The notes beneath the pieces are model-generated. The model worked only from the letters and a program-made list of their open reading frames with translations, was not told where the DNA came from and made no database searches. From assembly GCF_019264445.1 (NCBI RefSeq), contig NZ_JAHVAB010000082.1, positions 31,153-95,152 of the forward strand: a stretch of 64,000 nt of DNA. Reading direction: 5' to 3'. Both the position numbers and the translations under genes were made by a program. Shown here piece by piece: positions 17,343 through 28,066 of this stretch; the stretch's first letter is position 1, and every line of letters begins with the position of its first letter. Source of the DNA: Hydrogenophaga sp. Its GTDB lineage: Bacteria; Pseudomonadota; Gammaproteobacteria; Burkholderiales; Burkholderiaceae_C.

Positions 17343-19304
17343 ATGTACGGCTGGCTGACCTACACACCCCAAGACCTGAAGGCGCGCAAAGGCTCGAGCT
17401 GCCACATGTGGCTGCCCGCCCTCCAGTCCCCGGACGAAAACACCCTGAGCAACGCAGCGCGCGCGCAGGGCGCCGGCCAGCTGGTGAAATTCGTCACCTC
17501 GCCGCATTTCACCGGGCTCGACGAAACCGTTCGCGCCGCACTCAAGGCAGACCTCCTCGTGCTCGTCAACCATGTCGGGGTCGACGAGGGGCTGGAGTTC
17601 GCAATGCACATGGCCCAGCAGCACCATTTGCTGCCTGCTGACCGACGCCAGCAGCGCGCCGAACGGATCGCACGGGTGGTCGACGCCCACTTCACCGACC
17701 TTGAAGCACCACCCGAACGGTTGATGTGGCGACTGGGGCAGCTCAAGACCATCGGCACCGTGTTCCCCGATGTGTTCATGGACTTCACGCTGCGCGCGCT
17801 CTGCGCCGACTACCGCGAATACATGACGAGGGGCGCGCATGGGCTGGCCAAAGAACCCCACTACAGCGAGCTCTTGGCGCTGATGCTGGAGGCGGGTCAG
17901 CAGTGCCAGCAGTACCCTGGCGACCCCGGGCAGAACCGCAATGCGGTGTTGCGCCTGTTCATGACGCGCCCGGCCAACGAGCTGGCCACGACCATGCGGC
18001 GGTACCGGGTCCTGGTGGAGCGCAAGCGCCTCGATGTGCTGTTCAAGGCACTGCAACGCGCAGAAGCATTCACCGATGTGCATGAAAGCTGCCGGATGGA
18101 CGCGGTGTCGCAGCTGATGGAGCGCTTGTGTGAGGACCCCGACGGCACCCGCTGGGACGACGCCATCGAGCTCCCGCTTCAGTCGGCCAGCGCCCAGTAC
18201 GCCGGCCTGTCCCGGCAAGCCATGTGCGCCACCGTCGAAGCGCTGGACCGGGGCCTGTACTTCGGGCAGATGCGCACCGAAGAAAGCCGCGCGGCGGCGG
18301 CCCGGTGGCGGGCCGATGCCCAGAGCGTGTCGCAGCGCATGACCCCCACGCGTGCCGCGCAGGCGCGCGCCCAACCCGTCAAGGCGCAAGACATCGCGCC
18401 CGGTCAAGCCAGACCCGACCTCGCGATCACACAGGCCTGGTCGCTCGATGTGCTGGCCAGCTGGATCGATGGCCCCGTCACTGGCGAATCCACCCGCAAG
18501 CTGGACCCGGGCATGATCGCCAAGGCACTCCCCAAAGCAACGCCCCTGCCCCCCAAGGCCCCGCCCCAGAAACCGGCGCCTTCACCCGTCAAAGGCCAGG
18601 CGCTCACGCCTGCCCAGACCTCGCCGAAATCACTGAGCTATACGGAAGCGGATGTCTCGGGCGCCTTGCTCGACTCGGTGTCGGCCACGGCCCGCTTTCT
18701 GCGCGACGAGCTGCAGGACCTTCTGGCGCTGATGCCGTGGCCGCCGCAGGTCACGGCGCAGAACGACGCGCTGCGGGCGCGGTTGCTCGCACTGGCCCTC
18801 GACCCCAAAGCCCACGCCAACACCGCGAGCGACCTGCTCATGCAGGCGGAGAAGGCCGCCCACGACTTGCGCGCCGGCGTGAAGGACATGCAAGTCACCG
18901 AGCAGGTGCAACGCCGCTTCCACACGCAGCTGGTCCTGGCGCTGCGCGCCGAAGCGCTGGTGATGGGCAAGCGCCACGGCGGCGTGATCCAGTGCCCGGC
19001 ACGGCCTTCCGACTGGTCCTATGCGGTGGCGAACTTCCACAACCGCTGCCTGCCCTGGGTGGGCAGCATCGAGGTGGACAACGTGCTCATGCCGCTGGAC
19101 AGCCACCAGGCCGTCGCGCTGTATGTGACGGGCAGCAGCCAGAGCGGTTACGCCTTCGATGTGTCGGTGCACCTGTGGCGGCGCCGCGCCGGGCGCACCA
19201 GCCCGCCCAGCCACGAGGCCGGCGCGTACCCGCCCATGAACACCACCGACTGGTTTGACACCCGCGTGCCGTGCTGTGTGCTGCACGTGCCAAGTGCGAG
19301 CTGA
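17343..19304 (+). CDS. unrecognised 653-aa protein
   Basis: Starts MYGWLTYTP with a strong AGGAGG at 17333-17338, so it is clearly a real gene. There is no signal peptide or membrane segment. The first about 330 residues are mostly helical and rich in Arg, Leu and Gln. A Pro/Ala/Lys-rich linker (about residues 385-425, with PLPPKAPPQKP) follows, then a second helical region and a C-terminal part with Trp, Cys and short beta-like stretches (DWSYAVANFHNRCLPW, GYAFDVSVHLW, VPCCVLHV). I recognise no family or catalytic motif. It stands alone between a minus-strand set and the LysE gene. Confidence 0.8.
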   Translation: MYGWLTYTPQDLKARKGSSCHMWLPALQSPDENTLSNAARAQGAGQLVKFVTSPHFTGLDETVRAALKADLLVLVNHVGVDEGLEFAMHMAQQHHLLPADRRQQRAERIARVVDAHFTDLEAPPERLMWRLGQLKTIGTVFPDVFMDFTLRALCADYREYMTRGAHGLAKEPHYSELLALMLEAGQQCQQYPGDPGQNRNAVLRLFMTRPANELATTMRRYRVLVERKRLDVLFKALQRAEAFTDVHESCRMDAVSQLMERLCEDPDGTRWDDAIELPLQSASAQYAGLSRQAMCATVEALDRGLYFGQMRTEESRAAAARWRADAQSVSQRMTPTRAAQARAQPVKAQDIAPGQARPDLAITQAWSLDVLASWIDGPVTGESTRKLDPGMIAKALPKATPLPPKAPPQKPAPSPVKGQALTPAQTSPKSLSYTEADVSGALLDSVSATARFLRDELQDLLALMPWPPQVTAQNDALRARLLALALDPKAHANTASDLLMQAEKAAHDLRAGVKDMQVTEQVQRRFHTQLVLALRAEALVMGKRHGGVIQCPARPSDWSYAVANFHNRCLPWVGSIEVDNVLMPLDSHQAVALYVTGSSQSGYAFDVSVHLWRRRAGRTSPPSHEAGAYPPMNTTDWFDTRVPCCVLHVPSAS

Positions 19305-19326
19305 GCGCAGGAACCGCCGACCGCGC

Positions 19327-19968
19327 TCAGGCAGCGCGCTTGACCAGCAACAGGCTCGCCCCCATGGCCATGAGCACGCCGCCGAACACGCGGTTCTGTG
19401 CGCGGCGGGCGCGGGCCGTGGCCAGCCAGGCCTGAGCGCGCGAGGCGAGAAAGGCGTAGCCATGCATCACCACCAGATCGACCGCCACCGTGGTGACCAG
19501 CAAGATCAGCAGCTGCAGCCACAGCGCGCGCGCGGGGTCGATGAACTGCGGCAGCACCGCCACCATGAACACGATGCCCTTGGGGTTGGTGACGTTGGTG
19601 AGGAAGCCGATGGTGAAGCGCTCGCGGGCCGACGGCAAGCCCACCGGTGACGGCGCTGCACCGTCCGACGACACCGCCGCCTCCACGCGCGAACGCCATT
19701 GCTTGATGCCCAGCCAGATGAGGTAGCCCGCGCCGGCGAACTTCACCACCGTGAAGGCGGTGGCCGAGGCCAGCAGCAACGCGCCCACCCCCACGCCGGC
19801 CACGAGCAGGATCACCGACAGGCCCAGCTGCAGGCCGGCGATGGTGGCGCTGGTCTTCTTCACGCCGTAGGCCAGGCCGTGCGTCATCGAGAGCACGGCG
19901 CCGGAGCCGGGCGACAGGGCAATCGCCCAGGAGGCGGCGAAATAGGCAAACCAGATGTGCAGGTCCAT
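19327..19968 (-). CDS. LysE/RhtB family exporter
   Basis: 213 aa with about six hydrophobic helices. The family N-terminal signature is present (SWAIALSPGSGAVLSMTHGLAYG), as is the central GFLTNVTNPKGIVFM. These proteins export amino acids or their derivatives across the inner membrane. It is the last gene of the long minus-strand leucine-catabolism run, 15 bases after the Ldh-family gene, so it may relieve excess branched-chain amino acids or related acids; the substrate is inference. Confidence 0.9.
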   Translation of the reverse strand: MDLHIWFAYFAASWAIALSPGSGAVLSMTHGLAYGVKKTSATIAGLQLGLSVILLVAGVGVGALLLASATAFTVVKFAGAGYLIWLGIKQWRSRVEAAVSSDGAAPSPVGLPSARERFTIGFLTNVTNPKGIVFMVAVLPQFIDPARALWLQLLILLVTTVAVDLVVMHGYAFLASRAQAWLATARARRAQNRVFGGVLMAMGASLLLVKRAA

Positions 19969-19983
19969 GGGGGTCGGAGGTCT

Positions 19984-21015
19984 TCAGTGGGGACTGGATG
20001 ATGCCTGTTCGGCTGGTGCGGCGCTGGCGAGTGCCTGCAGCTTATGCCACAGCGCGTCGGGCAGTTCCACGGTGGTGGCCTCGCGCTGGCGGGCGAGCCG
20101 CTGCGCACCGGGCAGGCGCACACCCTCTTCCTCGAGCATCGTCTGCACCAGGCACTCGATGCGCGAGGCATACACCGCACCGCCGGCCAGCGCGGCCGGG
20201 TCGATGATCAGAAACACCTGGCCCAAGCGGGGTGGCCGGCCTTCGTCGTCGAGCAGGGAGTCGGCCTCGAAGCCGAAGTGCGAACCGGTGAGCGTGGCCA
20301 CCAGCAGGTCGACCATGAGCGCGAGCATGGTGCCCTTGACGCCACCGGCCGGCACCATGGAGCCGGCCAGGCCCGCCTTCGGGTCGGTGGTGGGCTGGCC
20401 CTGCGCATCCAGCGCCCAGCCCGGCGGAATGGAGCGGCCTTCGCGCGCGGCCACCACCAGCTTGCCGCGCGCCACGGCGGACAGCGACAGGTCGATCAGC
20501 AACGGGTCGTGCCCCGGGCGCGGGAACGCGGCGGCAATCGGGTTGGTGCCAAACAGGGGCCGCTTGCCGCCCCAGGCGGGCATGGCCGCCGGTGCGTTGC
20601 CCAGCGCGAGACCCACCATGCCGGCCTCGGCCACCGGCTGCAGGTGGTGGGCGGCCGCGCCAAAGTGGTGGCTGTTGGCGATGGCCGCAAAAGCCACGCC
20701 CTGCTGCCGCGCCAGCGCGATGCCGCGCTGCACCGCCAGCTGGCACGCCGGGTACGCCAGGCCCTGGCGGGCGTCGATGAGCAGCACGGCGCCGTGTTCG
20801 TGCAGCACCTGCGGCTCGGCGCTGCCGTCGGCGCGGCCGTTGCGCAGGTGGGCCGCATAGGCCGGGACGCGCGTGACGCCGTGCGAGGCCAGCCCTTGCA
20901 GATCGGCCTGGACGAGCGCGTGCGCCGTGAGCCGCGCCATGGTGTCGCTGGCGCCGGCAGCGGCGAGGGCGCGCCGGGCGGTGTCGAGCAACACCGCAGA
21001 GTGGATGTGGGGCAT
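19984..21015 (-). CDS. Ldh family NAD(P)-dependent 2-hydroxyacid dehydrogenase (malate/lactate type 2)
   Basis: 343 aa. The Ldh_2 family is seen from SHGVTRVPAYAAHLRNG near the N terminus, NSHHFGAAAHHLQ in the middle, and GTNPIAAAFPRPG and GSMVPAGGVKGTMLALMVDLL toward the end. These enzymes interconvert 2-oxo acids and 2-hydroxy acids. It follows the HMG-CoA lyase gene by 14 bases within the leucine operon; a 2-hydroxyisocaproate/2-oxoisocaproate role would fit the context but is only a guess. Confidence 0.88.
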   Translation of the reverse strand: MPHIHSAVLLDTARRALAAAGASDTMARLTAHALVQADLQGLASHGVTRVPAYAAHLRNGRADGSAEPQVLHEHGAVLLIDARQGLAYPACQLAVQRGIALARQQGVAFAAIANSHHFGAAAHHLQPVAEAGMVGLALGNAPAAMPAWGGKRPLFGTNPIAAAFPRPGHDPLLIDLSLSAVARGKLVVAAREGRSIPPGWALDAQGQPTTDPKAGLAGSMVPAGGVKGTMLALMVDLLVATLTGSHFGFEADSLLDDEGRPPRLGQVFLIIDPAALAGGAVYASRIECLVQTMLEEEGVRLPGAQRLARQREATTVELPDALWHKLQALASAAPAEQASSSPH

Positions 21016-21029
21016 GAAGCGGGCGCCGT

Positions 21030-21941
21030 TCAGCCGGCGCGTTTGGCGAGCAGCGCGCGCGCCACGCGCGAGCTGGTGGGGCGGCCCAGCTGTTCGCTGA
21101 TCCAGGCCCCGGTGTCCACCAGCGCGTCGAGGTCGACGCCGGTGTCGATGCCCATGCCGTGCAGCAGGTACACCACGTCTTCGGTGGCCACGTTGCCGGT
21201 GGCGCCCTTGGCATACGGGCAGCCGCCCAGCCCCGCCACGGACGACTGGAAGTTCCACACGCCCAGCTCCAGCGCGGCCAGCGTGTTGGACAGCGCCTGG
21301 CCGTAGGTGTCGTGGAAGTGGCCGGACACCGCATCGATGCCGTAGTGCTGCAGCGTCGCCTCGATGGCGGCCTGCACCTTGCGCGGCGTGCCCACGCCAA
21401 TGGTGTCGGCCACATCGACGCGCTGCACGCCAATGCCCTTCATGAGGCCGGCGAGGTAGGCCACGCGCCCGGGCGCGATCTCGCCTTCGTACGGGCACCC
21501 CACGGTGCAGCTCATGGCCCCGCGCACCGCGATGCCGGCCGCGCGCGCCGCTTCCACCACGGGCGCGAAGCGCTCGATGCTCTCGGCGATGGAGCAGTTG
21601 ATGTTCTTCTGGCTGAAGGCCTCGCTGGCCGCGCCGAACACGACGATCTCGTCGGGCCGGTCGAGCACGGCCGCCTCAAACCCCTTGAGGTTGGGCGTGA
21701 GCACCGAGTAGCGCACGCCCGCCTGCCGCTGCAGGCCGCTCATCACGTCGTGGTTGTCGGCCATCTGCGGCACCCACTTCGGGCTCACGTAGCTGGTGAC
21801 CTCGACCTCACGCAGGCCGGCGGCCTGCAGGCGGTGCACCAGCTCGATCTTGGTGCCGGCGGGCACCGGTTGTTTTTCGTTCTGCAGGCCGTCGCGCGGG
21901 CCGACGTCGATGAGGCGAACGCGGGAAGGAATGGCGGTCAT
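21030..21941 (-). CDS. liuE: hydroxymethylglutaryl-CoA lyase
   Basis: 303 aa. The TIM-barrel start IDVGPRDGLQNE and the signature around the catalytic Cys (SVAGLGGCPYAKGATGN) are both present. It splits HMG-CoA into acetyl-CoA and acetoacetate, the last step of leucine breakdown, in the cytoplasm. The ATG at 21941 has AAGGA upstream and gives the usual family length. It sits in the same operon as MCC and methylglutaconyl-CoA hydratase. Confidence 0.95.
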   Translation of the reverse strand: MTAIPSRVRLIDVGPRDGLQNEKQPVPAGTKIELVHRLQAAGLREVEVTSYVSPKWVPQMADNHDVMSGLQRQAGVRYSVLTPNLKGFEAAVLDRPDEIVVFGAASEAFSQKNINCSIAESIERFAPVVEAARAAGIAVRGAMSCTVGCPYEGEIAPGRVAYLAGLMKGIGVQRVDVADTIGVGTPRKVQAAIEATLQHYGIDAVSGHFHDTYGQALSNTLAALELGVWNFQSSVAGLGGCPYAKGATGNVATEDVVYLLHGMGIDTGVDLDALVDTGAWISEQLGRPTSSRVARALLAKRAG

Positions 21942-21954
21942 GGGAAGTCCTTTT

Positions 21955-22875
21955 TCAATAGCCGCGCACCGGATCGACCAGGCCGGCAATGGGCTCGCCG
22001 CGCTCCAGCGCGAGCATCTTGCCGGCGATCTGCGCGATGCTTTCTTCGCGCAGCGTGCGGGCCGACGTGTGGGGCGTGACGGTGATCCGGGGGTGGGTCC
22101 AGAACGGGTGCGCGGCGGGCAGCGGCTCGGTGCGGAACACATCGAGCGTGGCACCGGCCAGGTGGCCGTTGTCCAGGAGCGCGATCAGGTCGTCGTCCAC
22201 CAGGTGCGCGCCGCGCGCCACGTTGATCACGTAGCCACCGGGGCGCAGCAGCGAGAGCGTGCGGTGGTTGAGGATGTCGCGCGTGTCGGGCGTGAGGGGC
22301 AGCAGGTTCACCAGCACGCGGCACGAGGCCAGAAAACCGTCGAGCTGCGCGGCACCGCTGTGGCCCACCACGCCCTCGATGGTCTTGGGCGAACGGCTCC
22401 AGCCGTGCACCGGGAAGTCGAACTGGCGCAACGCGCGCGCCACGCGCTCGCCCAGCACGCCCAGGCCCATCACGCCCACGGGGAAGTCCGCCCGCATGCG
22501 CGGCTTGCGGTACGACCACTTGCTGTGCGCCACGTCGGCCTCGTAGCCATCGAATTCGCGAAAGTGGCGGATCACCGCGTGGCACACGTATTCGGCCATC
22601 TGCACCGACATGCCCGCGTCGTCCAGCCGCACCACCTTGGCGTGGGGCGGCAGGCGCAGCTTGAGCAACGCATCGACCCCGGCGCCGATGTTGAACAGGC
22701 CTTTGAGCCGGGTCTGCTCGTCCAGGAATTGCTGGGGCGGCGCCCAGACCACCGCGTGGTCGGCGGGCGGCGCGCCGGGTTGCCATTCGGACACGTGGGC
22801 ATGTGGCAGGGCCATGCGAAGGCCCGCAAGCCAGGGTTCGGCTTTGGTGTCGGTGCAGCAGAAGGTGACGTTCAT
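21955..22875 (-). CDS. GhrA-like D-2-hydroxyacid dehydrogenase
   Basis: 306 aa. It has the NAD(P)-binding glycine pattern (VMGLGVLGERVARAL), an Arg in the INVARGAHLV region and the catalytic His in PHTSA, as in glyoxylate/hydroxypyruvate reductase A. It reduces 2-oxo acids such as glyoxylate in that family. It lies 13 bases upstream of the HMG-CoA lyase in the leucine operon, so the physiological substrate could be a branched 2-oxo acid; this is not shown by sequence. Confidence 0.88.
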   Translation of the reverse strand: MNVTFCCTDTKAEPWLAGLRMALPHAHVSEWQPGAPPADHAVVWAPPQQFLDEQTRLKGLFNIGAGVDALLKLRLPPHAKVVRLDDAGMSVQMAEYVCHAVIRHFREFDGYEADVAHSKWSYRKPRMRADFPVGVMGLGVLGERVARALRQFDFPVHGWSRSPKTIEGVVGHSGAAQLDGFLASCRVLVNLLPLTPDTRDILNHRTLSLLRPGGYVINVARGAHLVDDDLIALLDNGHLAGATLDVFRTEPLPAAHPFWTHPRITVTPHTSARTLREESIAQIAGKMLALERGEPIAGLVDPVRGY

Positions 22876-22911
22876 GCGGCCAAGCTTAAGCGCTCATCGC
22901 CTCCACAGGCG

Positions 22912-24951
<2,040 letters not shown>

Positions 24952-24960
24952 GGGAACTTC

Positions 24961-25581
24961 CTAGGCGGTGGCAGAGAAAAAAGAGCGCGCGCGGCGAAAC
25001 ACCGCGCGCAGGAACTTGAAGAGCATCCAGGTGGCGATCCACATCAGCACCACGGTGATGGCCAGCAGCACGCCAAACACCAGCTGGTGGTTCGTGGCGA
25101 GCCAGACGGCGCCGACCACGAGCCCGTCTTCGACCAGGCTCATGGCGACGTTGGAAAACGGTTCGGGCGAGGCGTTGATGGCCGCGCGCGCGGTGGTCTT
25201 GGCGGCCTGGCTGGTGGCGGCGAGCGAGCCGCCCAGCAGCGCCGCGGCCAGCGCCAGCGTGCCGCTGTCGGCGCCGAACACGCCCGCAGCCAGTGCGGCA
25301 CCTGCGGGGATGCGCACCACGCTGTTGACCATGTCCCACAGCGAGTCGACCACCGGGATCTTGTCGGCAAAGAACTCCACGAACAGCATGAAGCCGGCGG
25401 TGCCCAGCAGCACCGGGTGCTGCAGCGCCTGCAGGCCGGCGGGCAGCGACATCCAGCCCATGGCGCCGGCCAGGCCGACGATGAACACCACGGCGTACAG
25501 GCGAAAGCCGCTGGCCCAGCCGAGCGCGCCGGCCAGCGCCAGCAGCTCGGGTGTGCCCAGGGTGGTGAACCAGTCGGCCAT
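24961..25581 (-). CDS. DUF4126 family membrane protein
   Basis: 206 aa with several hydrophobic helices and a long C-terminal helix followed by a basic tail (LRAVFRRARSFF). The DUF4126 pattern includes GWASGFRLYAVVF near the start and FFADKIPVVDSLWD in the middle. Function unknown; an inner-membrane protein. It lies 9 bases upstream of liuD within the leucine operon and looks like a passenger rather than a pathway enzyme. Confidence 0.82.
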   Translation of the reverse strand: MADWFTTLGTPELLALAGALGWASGFRLYAVVFIVGLAGAMGWMSLPAGLQALQHPVLLGTAGFMLFVEFFADKIPVVDSLWDMVNSVVRIPAGAALAAGVFGADSGTLALAAALLGGSLAATSQAAKTTARAAINASPEPFSNVAMSLVEDGLVVGAVWLATNHQLVFGVLLAITVVLMWIATWMLFKFLRAVFRRARSFFSATA

Positions 25582-25596
25582 GGTCTGGGCTTGCGT

Positions 25597-26388
25597 TCAG
25601 GCGGCGGGCAGCCAGCCGGGTGCGCGCTTGCCCAGGAACGACTGCAGGCCCTCGCGGCCCTCGTCGCTGGCGCGCACGTCGGCAATGCGGCGCGCGGTTT
25701 CGCTGCGCAGCGCTTCGGTGATGGGGGCGTGGCTCACGTCGCGCACCAGGCGCTTGCATTCGCGCGAGGCCCGGGGGCCGTTGGCCACCAGCGTGGCCAC
25801 GATGCCGTCCACCGTGGCGTCGAGCGTGTCGGGCGTGGCCAGCTCGTGCACCATGCCCAGCGCGTGCGCGCGCACCGCGCCAAAGCGCTCGGCCGTGACC
25901 ATGTAGCGCCGCGAGGCCTGCACGCCCAGGGCGCGCGCCACATACGGGCTGATGGTGGCGGGCAGCAGGCCCAGGCGCGCCTCCGAGAGGCAGAAGGTCG
26001 CGCCTTCCACCGCCACCAGCACGTCGCAGATGGCGGCCAGCCCCATGCCGCCGGCATAGCAGTCGCCCTGGATGCGGCCCACCACCGGCACCGGGCACTG
26101 GTCCAGCGTCCAGAGCATGTCGGCGAGCTTCTGCGCGTCGGCGCGGTTCTGCTCCCAGTCGTAGCCGGCCATGGTTTTCATCCAGTTCAGGTCGGCCCCG
26201 GCGCAAAAGGCCTTGCCGTGCGCACCGAGCACGACCACGCGCAGCTCGTCGTCTTTCGAGAGCTCGGTGAAGGTCGCGGTGAGCGCGGCGATCACGTCGT
26301 CGTTGAAGGCGTTGCGCACATCGGGGCGGTTGAGCCACACGCGCGCCACGTGGGCGCTGGGGCGGGACACATCCAGTACGTTGCTCAT
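25597..26388 (-). CDS. liuC: enoyl-CoA hydratase family, likely methylglutaconyl-CoA hydratase
   Basis: 263 aa crotonase-fold protein. The oxyanion-hole segments are visible (GKAFCAGADLNWMK and GDCYAGGMGLAAICD), with the later SEARLGLLPATISPYV typical of the methylglutaconyl-CoA hydratase branch. It hydrates 3-methylglutaconyl-CoA to HMG-CoA between the MCC and lyase steps. The start MSNVLDVSRP lies two bases from the upstream stop, so it is tightly coupled. The general crotonase call is firm; the exact substrate is from context. Confidence 0.9.
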   Translation of the reverse strand: MSNVLDVSRPSAHVARVWLNRPDVRNAFNDDVIAALTATFTELSKDDELRVVVLGAHGKAFCAGADLNWMKTMAGYDWEQNRADAQKLADMLWTLDQCPVPVVGRIQGDCYAGGMGLAAICDVLVAVEGATFCLSEARLGLLPATISPYVARALGVQASRRYMVTAERFGAVRAHALGMVHELATPDTLDATVDGIVATLVANGPRASRECKRLVRDVSHAPITEALRSETARRIADVRASDEGREGLQSFLGKRAPGWLPAA

Positions 26389-26390
26389 GA

Positions 26391-27527
26391 TCAGTACCTC
26401 TTGGCCACTTCTTCCAGCATCACCTCGGTAGCGCCGCCGCCGATGGCGAGCACGCGCGCGTCCCGCCAGAGCCGCTCGATGGCGGTCTCGCGGATGAAGC
26501 CCATGCCGCCATGGAACTGCTGGCAGGTCTGCACCACTTCGTTGACCAGCTCGCCAGTGAGCGCCTTGAGCATGGAGACTTCCTGCACGATGTTGTGGCC
26601 CTGCGTCACGCTCCACGCGCAGTGGTACATGAACTGGCGCGCCGCGCGGGTCTTCGCGTCCAGCATCGAGATGCGGTGGCGGATGGTCTGCTTGTCCCAC
26701 AGCGTGGCGCCGAAGGCCTGGCGCTGGCGCACGTGGTCCAGCGTGAGCTGGAGGGCCTGCGTGCAATGGCCGATGGCCATGGCGCCCAGCGCGATGCGCT
26801 CGGTCTGGAAGTTCTTCATCACCGAGTAGAAGCCCTTGCCCACCTCGCCCAGCAGGTTGTCCTGCGGAATGCGCACGTTGTCCAGGATGAGTTCGGCCGT
26901 GTCGCTGGAGAGCCAGCCGGTCTTGTGGAGCGCGCGTCCCACGCTGAAACCCGGCGTGCCTTTTTCGACGATGAACATGGTCATGTCGTGGCGGGCGGTG
27001 CCGGTCTTGGCGGCCACGAAATACAGGTCGGCGTGCACGCCGTTGGTGATGAACATCTTGGTGCCGTTGAGCACCCATTCATCGCCCTCCAGGCGCGCCG
27101 AGGTGCGGATGCCCGCCACGTCGGAGCCCGCGCCGGGTTCGGTGATGCCGACCGCCGTGATCATCTCGCCGGCCGTGACCTTGTTCAGGTATTTGGCCTT
27201 CTGCGCCGCATTGCCCGCGTGGTGCAGGTGCGGGCCGGCCATGTCGGTGTGCACGAGCACGGTGATGATGAAACCCGCAAACGTGCTTTGCGACAGCGCC
27301 TCGGCGAACACGAGGTTGGTGAGGGCATCGGCATCCCCACCGCCGTACGCGCCCTCAAACGCAATGCCCAGCAAGCCCGCCTGGCCCATGCGGCGCAGCA
27401 CGTCGCGCGGCACCATGCCGGCCTCTTCCCAGGCGGCGGCGTGCGGCTCGACCTCGCGGGCCAGGAAGCGGGCCACCTGCTCGCGCAGCAGCTCGTGGTC
27501 GGGGTTGTCGTAGATGGTGGGCGTCAT
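26391..27527 (-). CDS. acyl-CoA dehydrogenase (IVD/LCAD-like active site)
   Basis: 378 aa, full length for the family. FAD-dependent dehydrogenase signatures are present ([16 protein letters not shown], and late QQFHGGMGFIRE). The usual C-terminal catalytic Glu position reads IGGGATEV, i.e. Gly, while a Glu occurs in QTERIAL on the helix used by isovaleryl- and long-chain acyl-CoA dehydrogenases, so that Glu is the probable base. It sits inside the leucine operon although a second, clearer isovaleryl-CoA dehydrogenase lies at 42732-43913. The substrate is uncertain. Confidence 0.9.
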   Translation of the reverse strand: MTPTIYDNPDHELLREQVARFLAREVEPHAAAWEEAGMVPRDVLRRMGQAGLLGIAFEGAYGGGDADALTNLVFAEALSQSTFAGFIITVLVHTDMAGPHLHHAGNAAQKAKYLNKVTAGEMITAVGITEPGAGSDVAGIRTSARLEGDEWVLNGTKMFITNGVHADLYFVAAKTGTARHDMTMFIVEKGTPGFSVGRALHKTGWLSSDTAELILDNVRIPQDNLLGEVGKGFYSVMKNFQTERIALGAMAIGHCTQALQLTLDHVRQRQAFGATLWDKQTIRHRISMLDAKTRAARQFMYHCAWSVTQGHNIVQEVSMLKALTGELVNEVVQTCQQFHGGMGFIRETAIERLWRDARVLAIGGGATEVMLEEVAKRY

Positions 27528-27560
27528 GGGCTTGTCTCGTCGTTTGTGGTTATGGAGAAA

Positions 27561-28064
27561 TCAGGCGGTCTGCTGCAAGAAGAACACCAGGTCCAGCTCG
27601 GGCGCAGGTTGGCCCAGCTGGGTGAGCGCGGCGGTGATCTGCCCGCGGTGGTGTGTGCCGTGGTTGAACACGTGGGCCAGCGTGGTGGCAAACGGCAGAC
27701 TCATGACCTGCCCGCGCATGTTGGTGTAGCTCAGGCGGCCCTCGAAGCGCTCGGCGGGCCAGCTGGCGATCAGCGGAACCCACGCGGCAGCGCCGTCCCG
27801 CAGGGCCTGCGCCAGGCGCGCACGGTCGGCCTCGGCTTCGCTGTCGAGCGCCACGGAGGGCGACTCGCCATGGGCAAAGCGCCGCCGCCACAGCAGGTGC
27901 TCGCCCACCAGCAGGTGGTTGAGCGTGCCGTGCACGCTCTTGAAGAACAGCCCCACGTCGCGCCGGTAGTCGGCCTCGCCCAGCGGTGCCGCGGCCTCCA
28001 GCAGCCGCTGTGTGGCCCACAGGTTGTAGCGCGCCAGCTGCGTGAAGTGCGTGTGCGCGTCCAT
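27561..28064 (-). CDS. DinB family protein
   Basis: 167 aa four-helix-bundle protein with metal-binding histidines: one in TLNHLLVGEHLLWRRR and the pair in HVFNHGTHHRGQI, the standard DinB triad arrangement. Members are metal-dependent, often thiol-linked enzymes with mostly unknown substrates. It lies two bases after the MCC beta gene and 33 before the acyl-CoA dehydrogenase, so it is co-transcribed with leucine catabolism; its role there is not known. Confidence 0.87.
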   Translation of the reverse strand: MDAHTHFTQLARYNLWATQRLLEAAAPLGEADYRRDVGLFFKSVHGTLNHLLVGEHLLWRRRFAHGESPSVALDSEAEADRARLAQALRDGAAAWVPLIASWPAERFEGRLSYTNMRGQVMSLPFATTLAHVFNHGTHHRGQITAALTQLGQPAPELDLVFFLQQTA

Positions 28065-28066
28065 GC

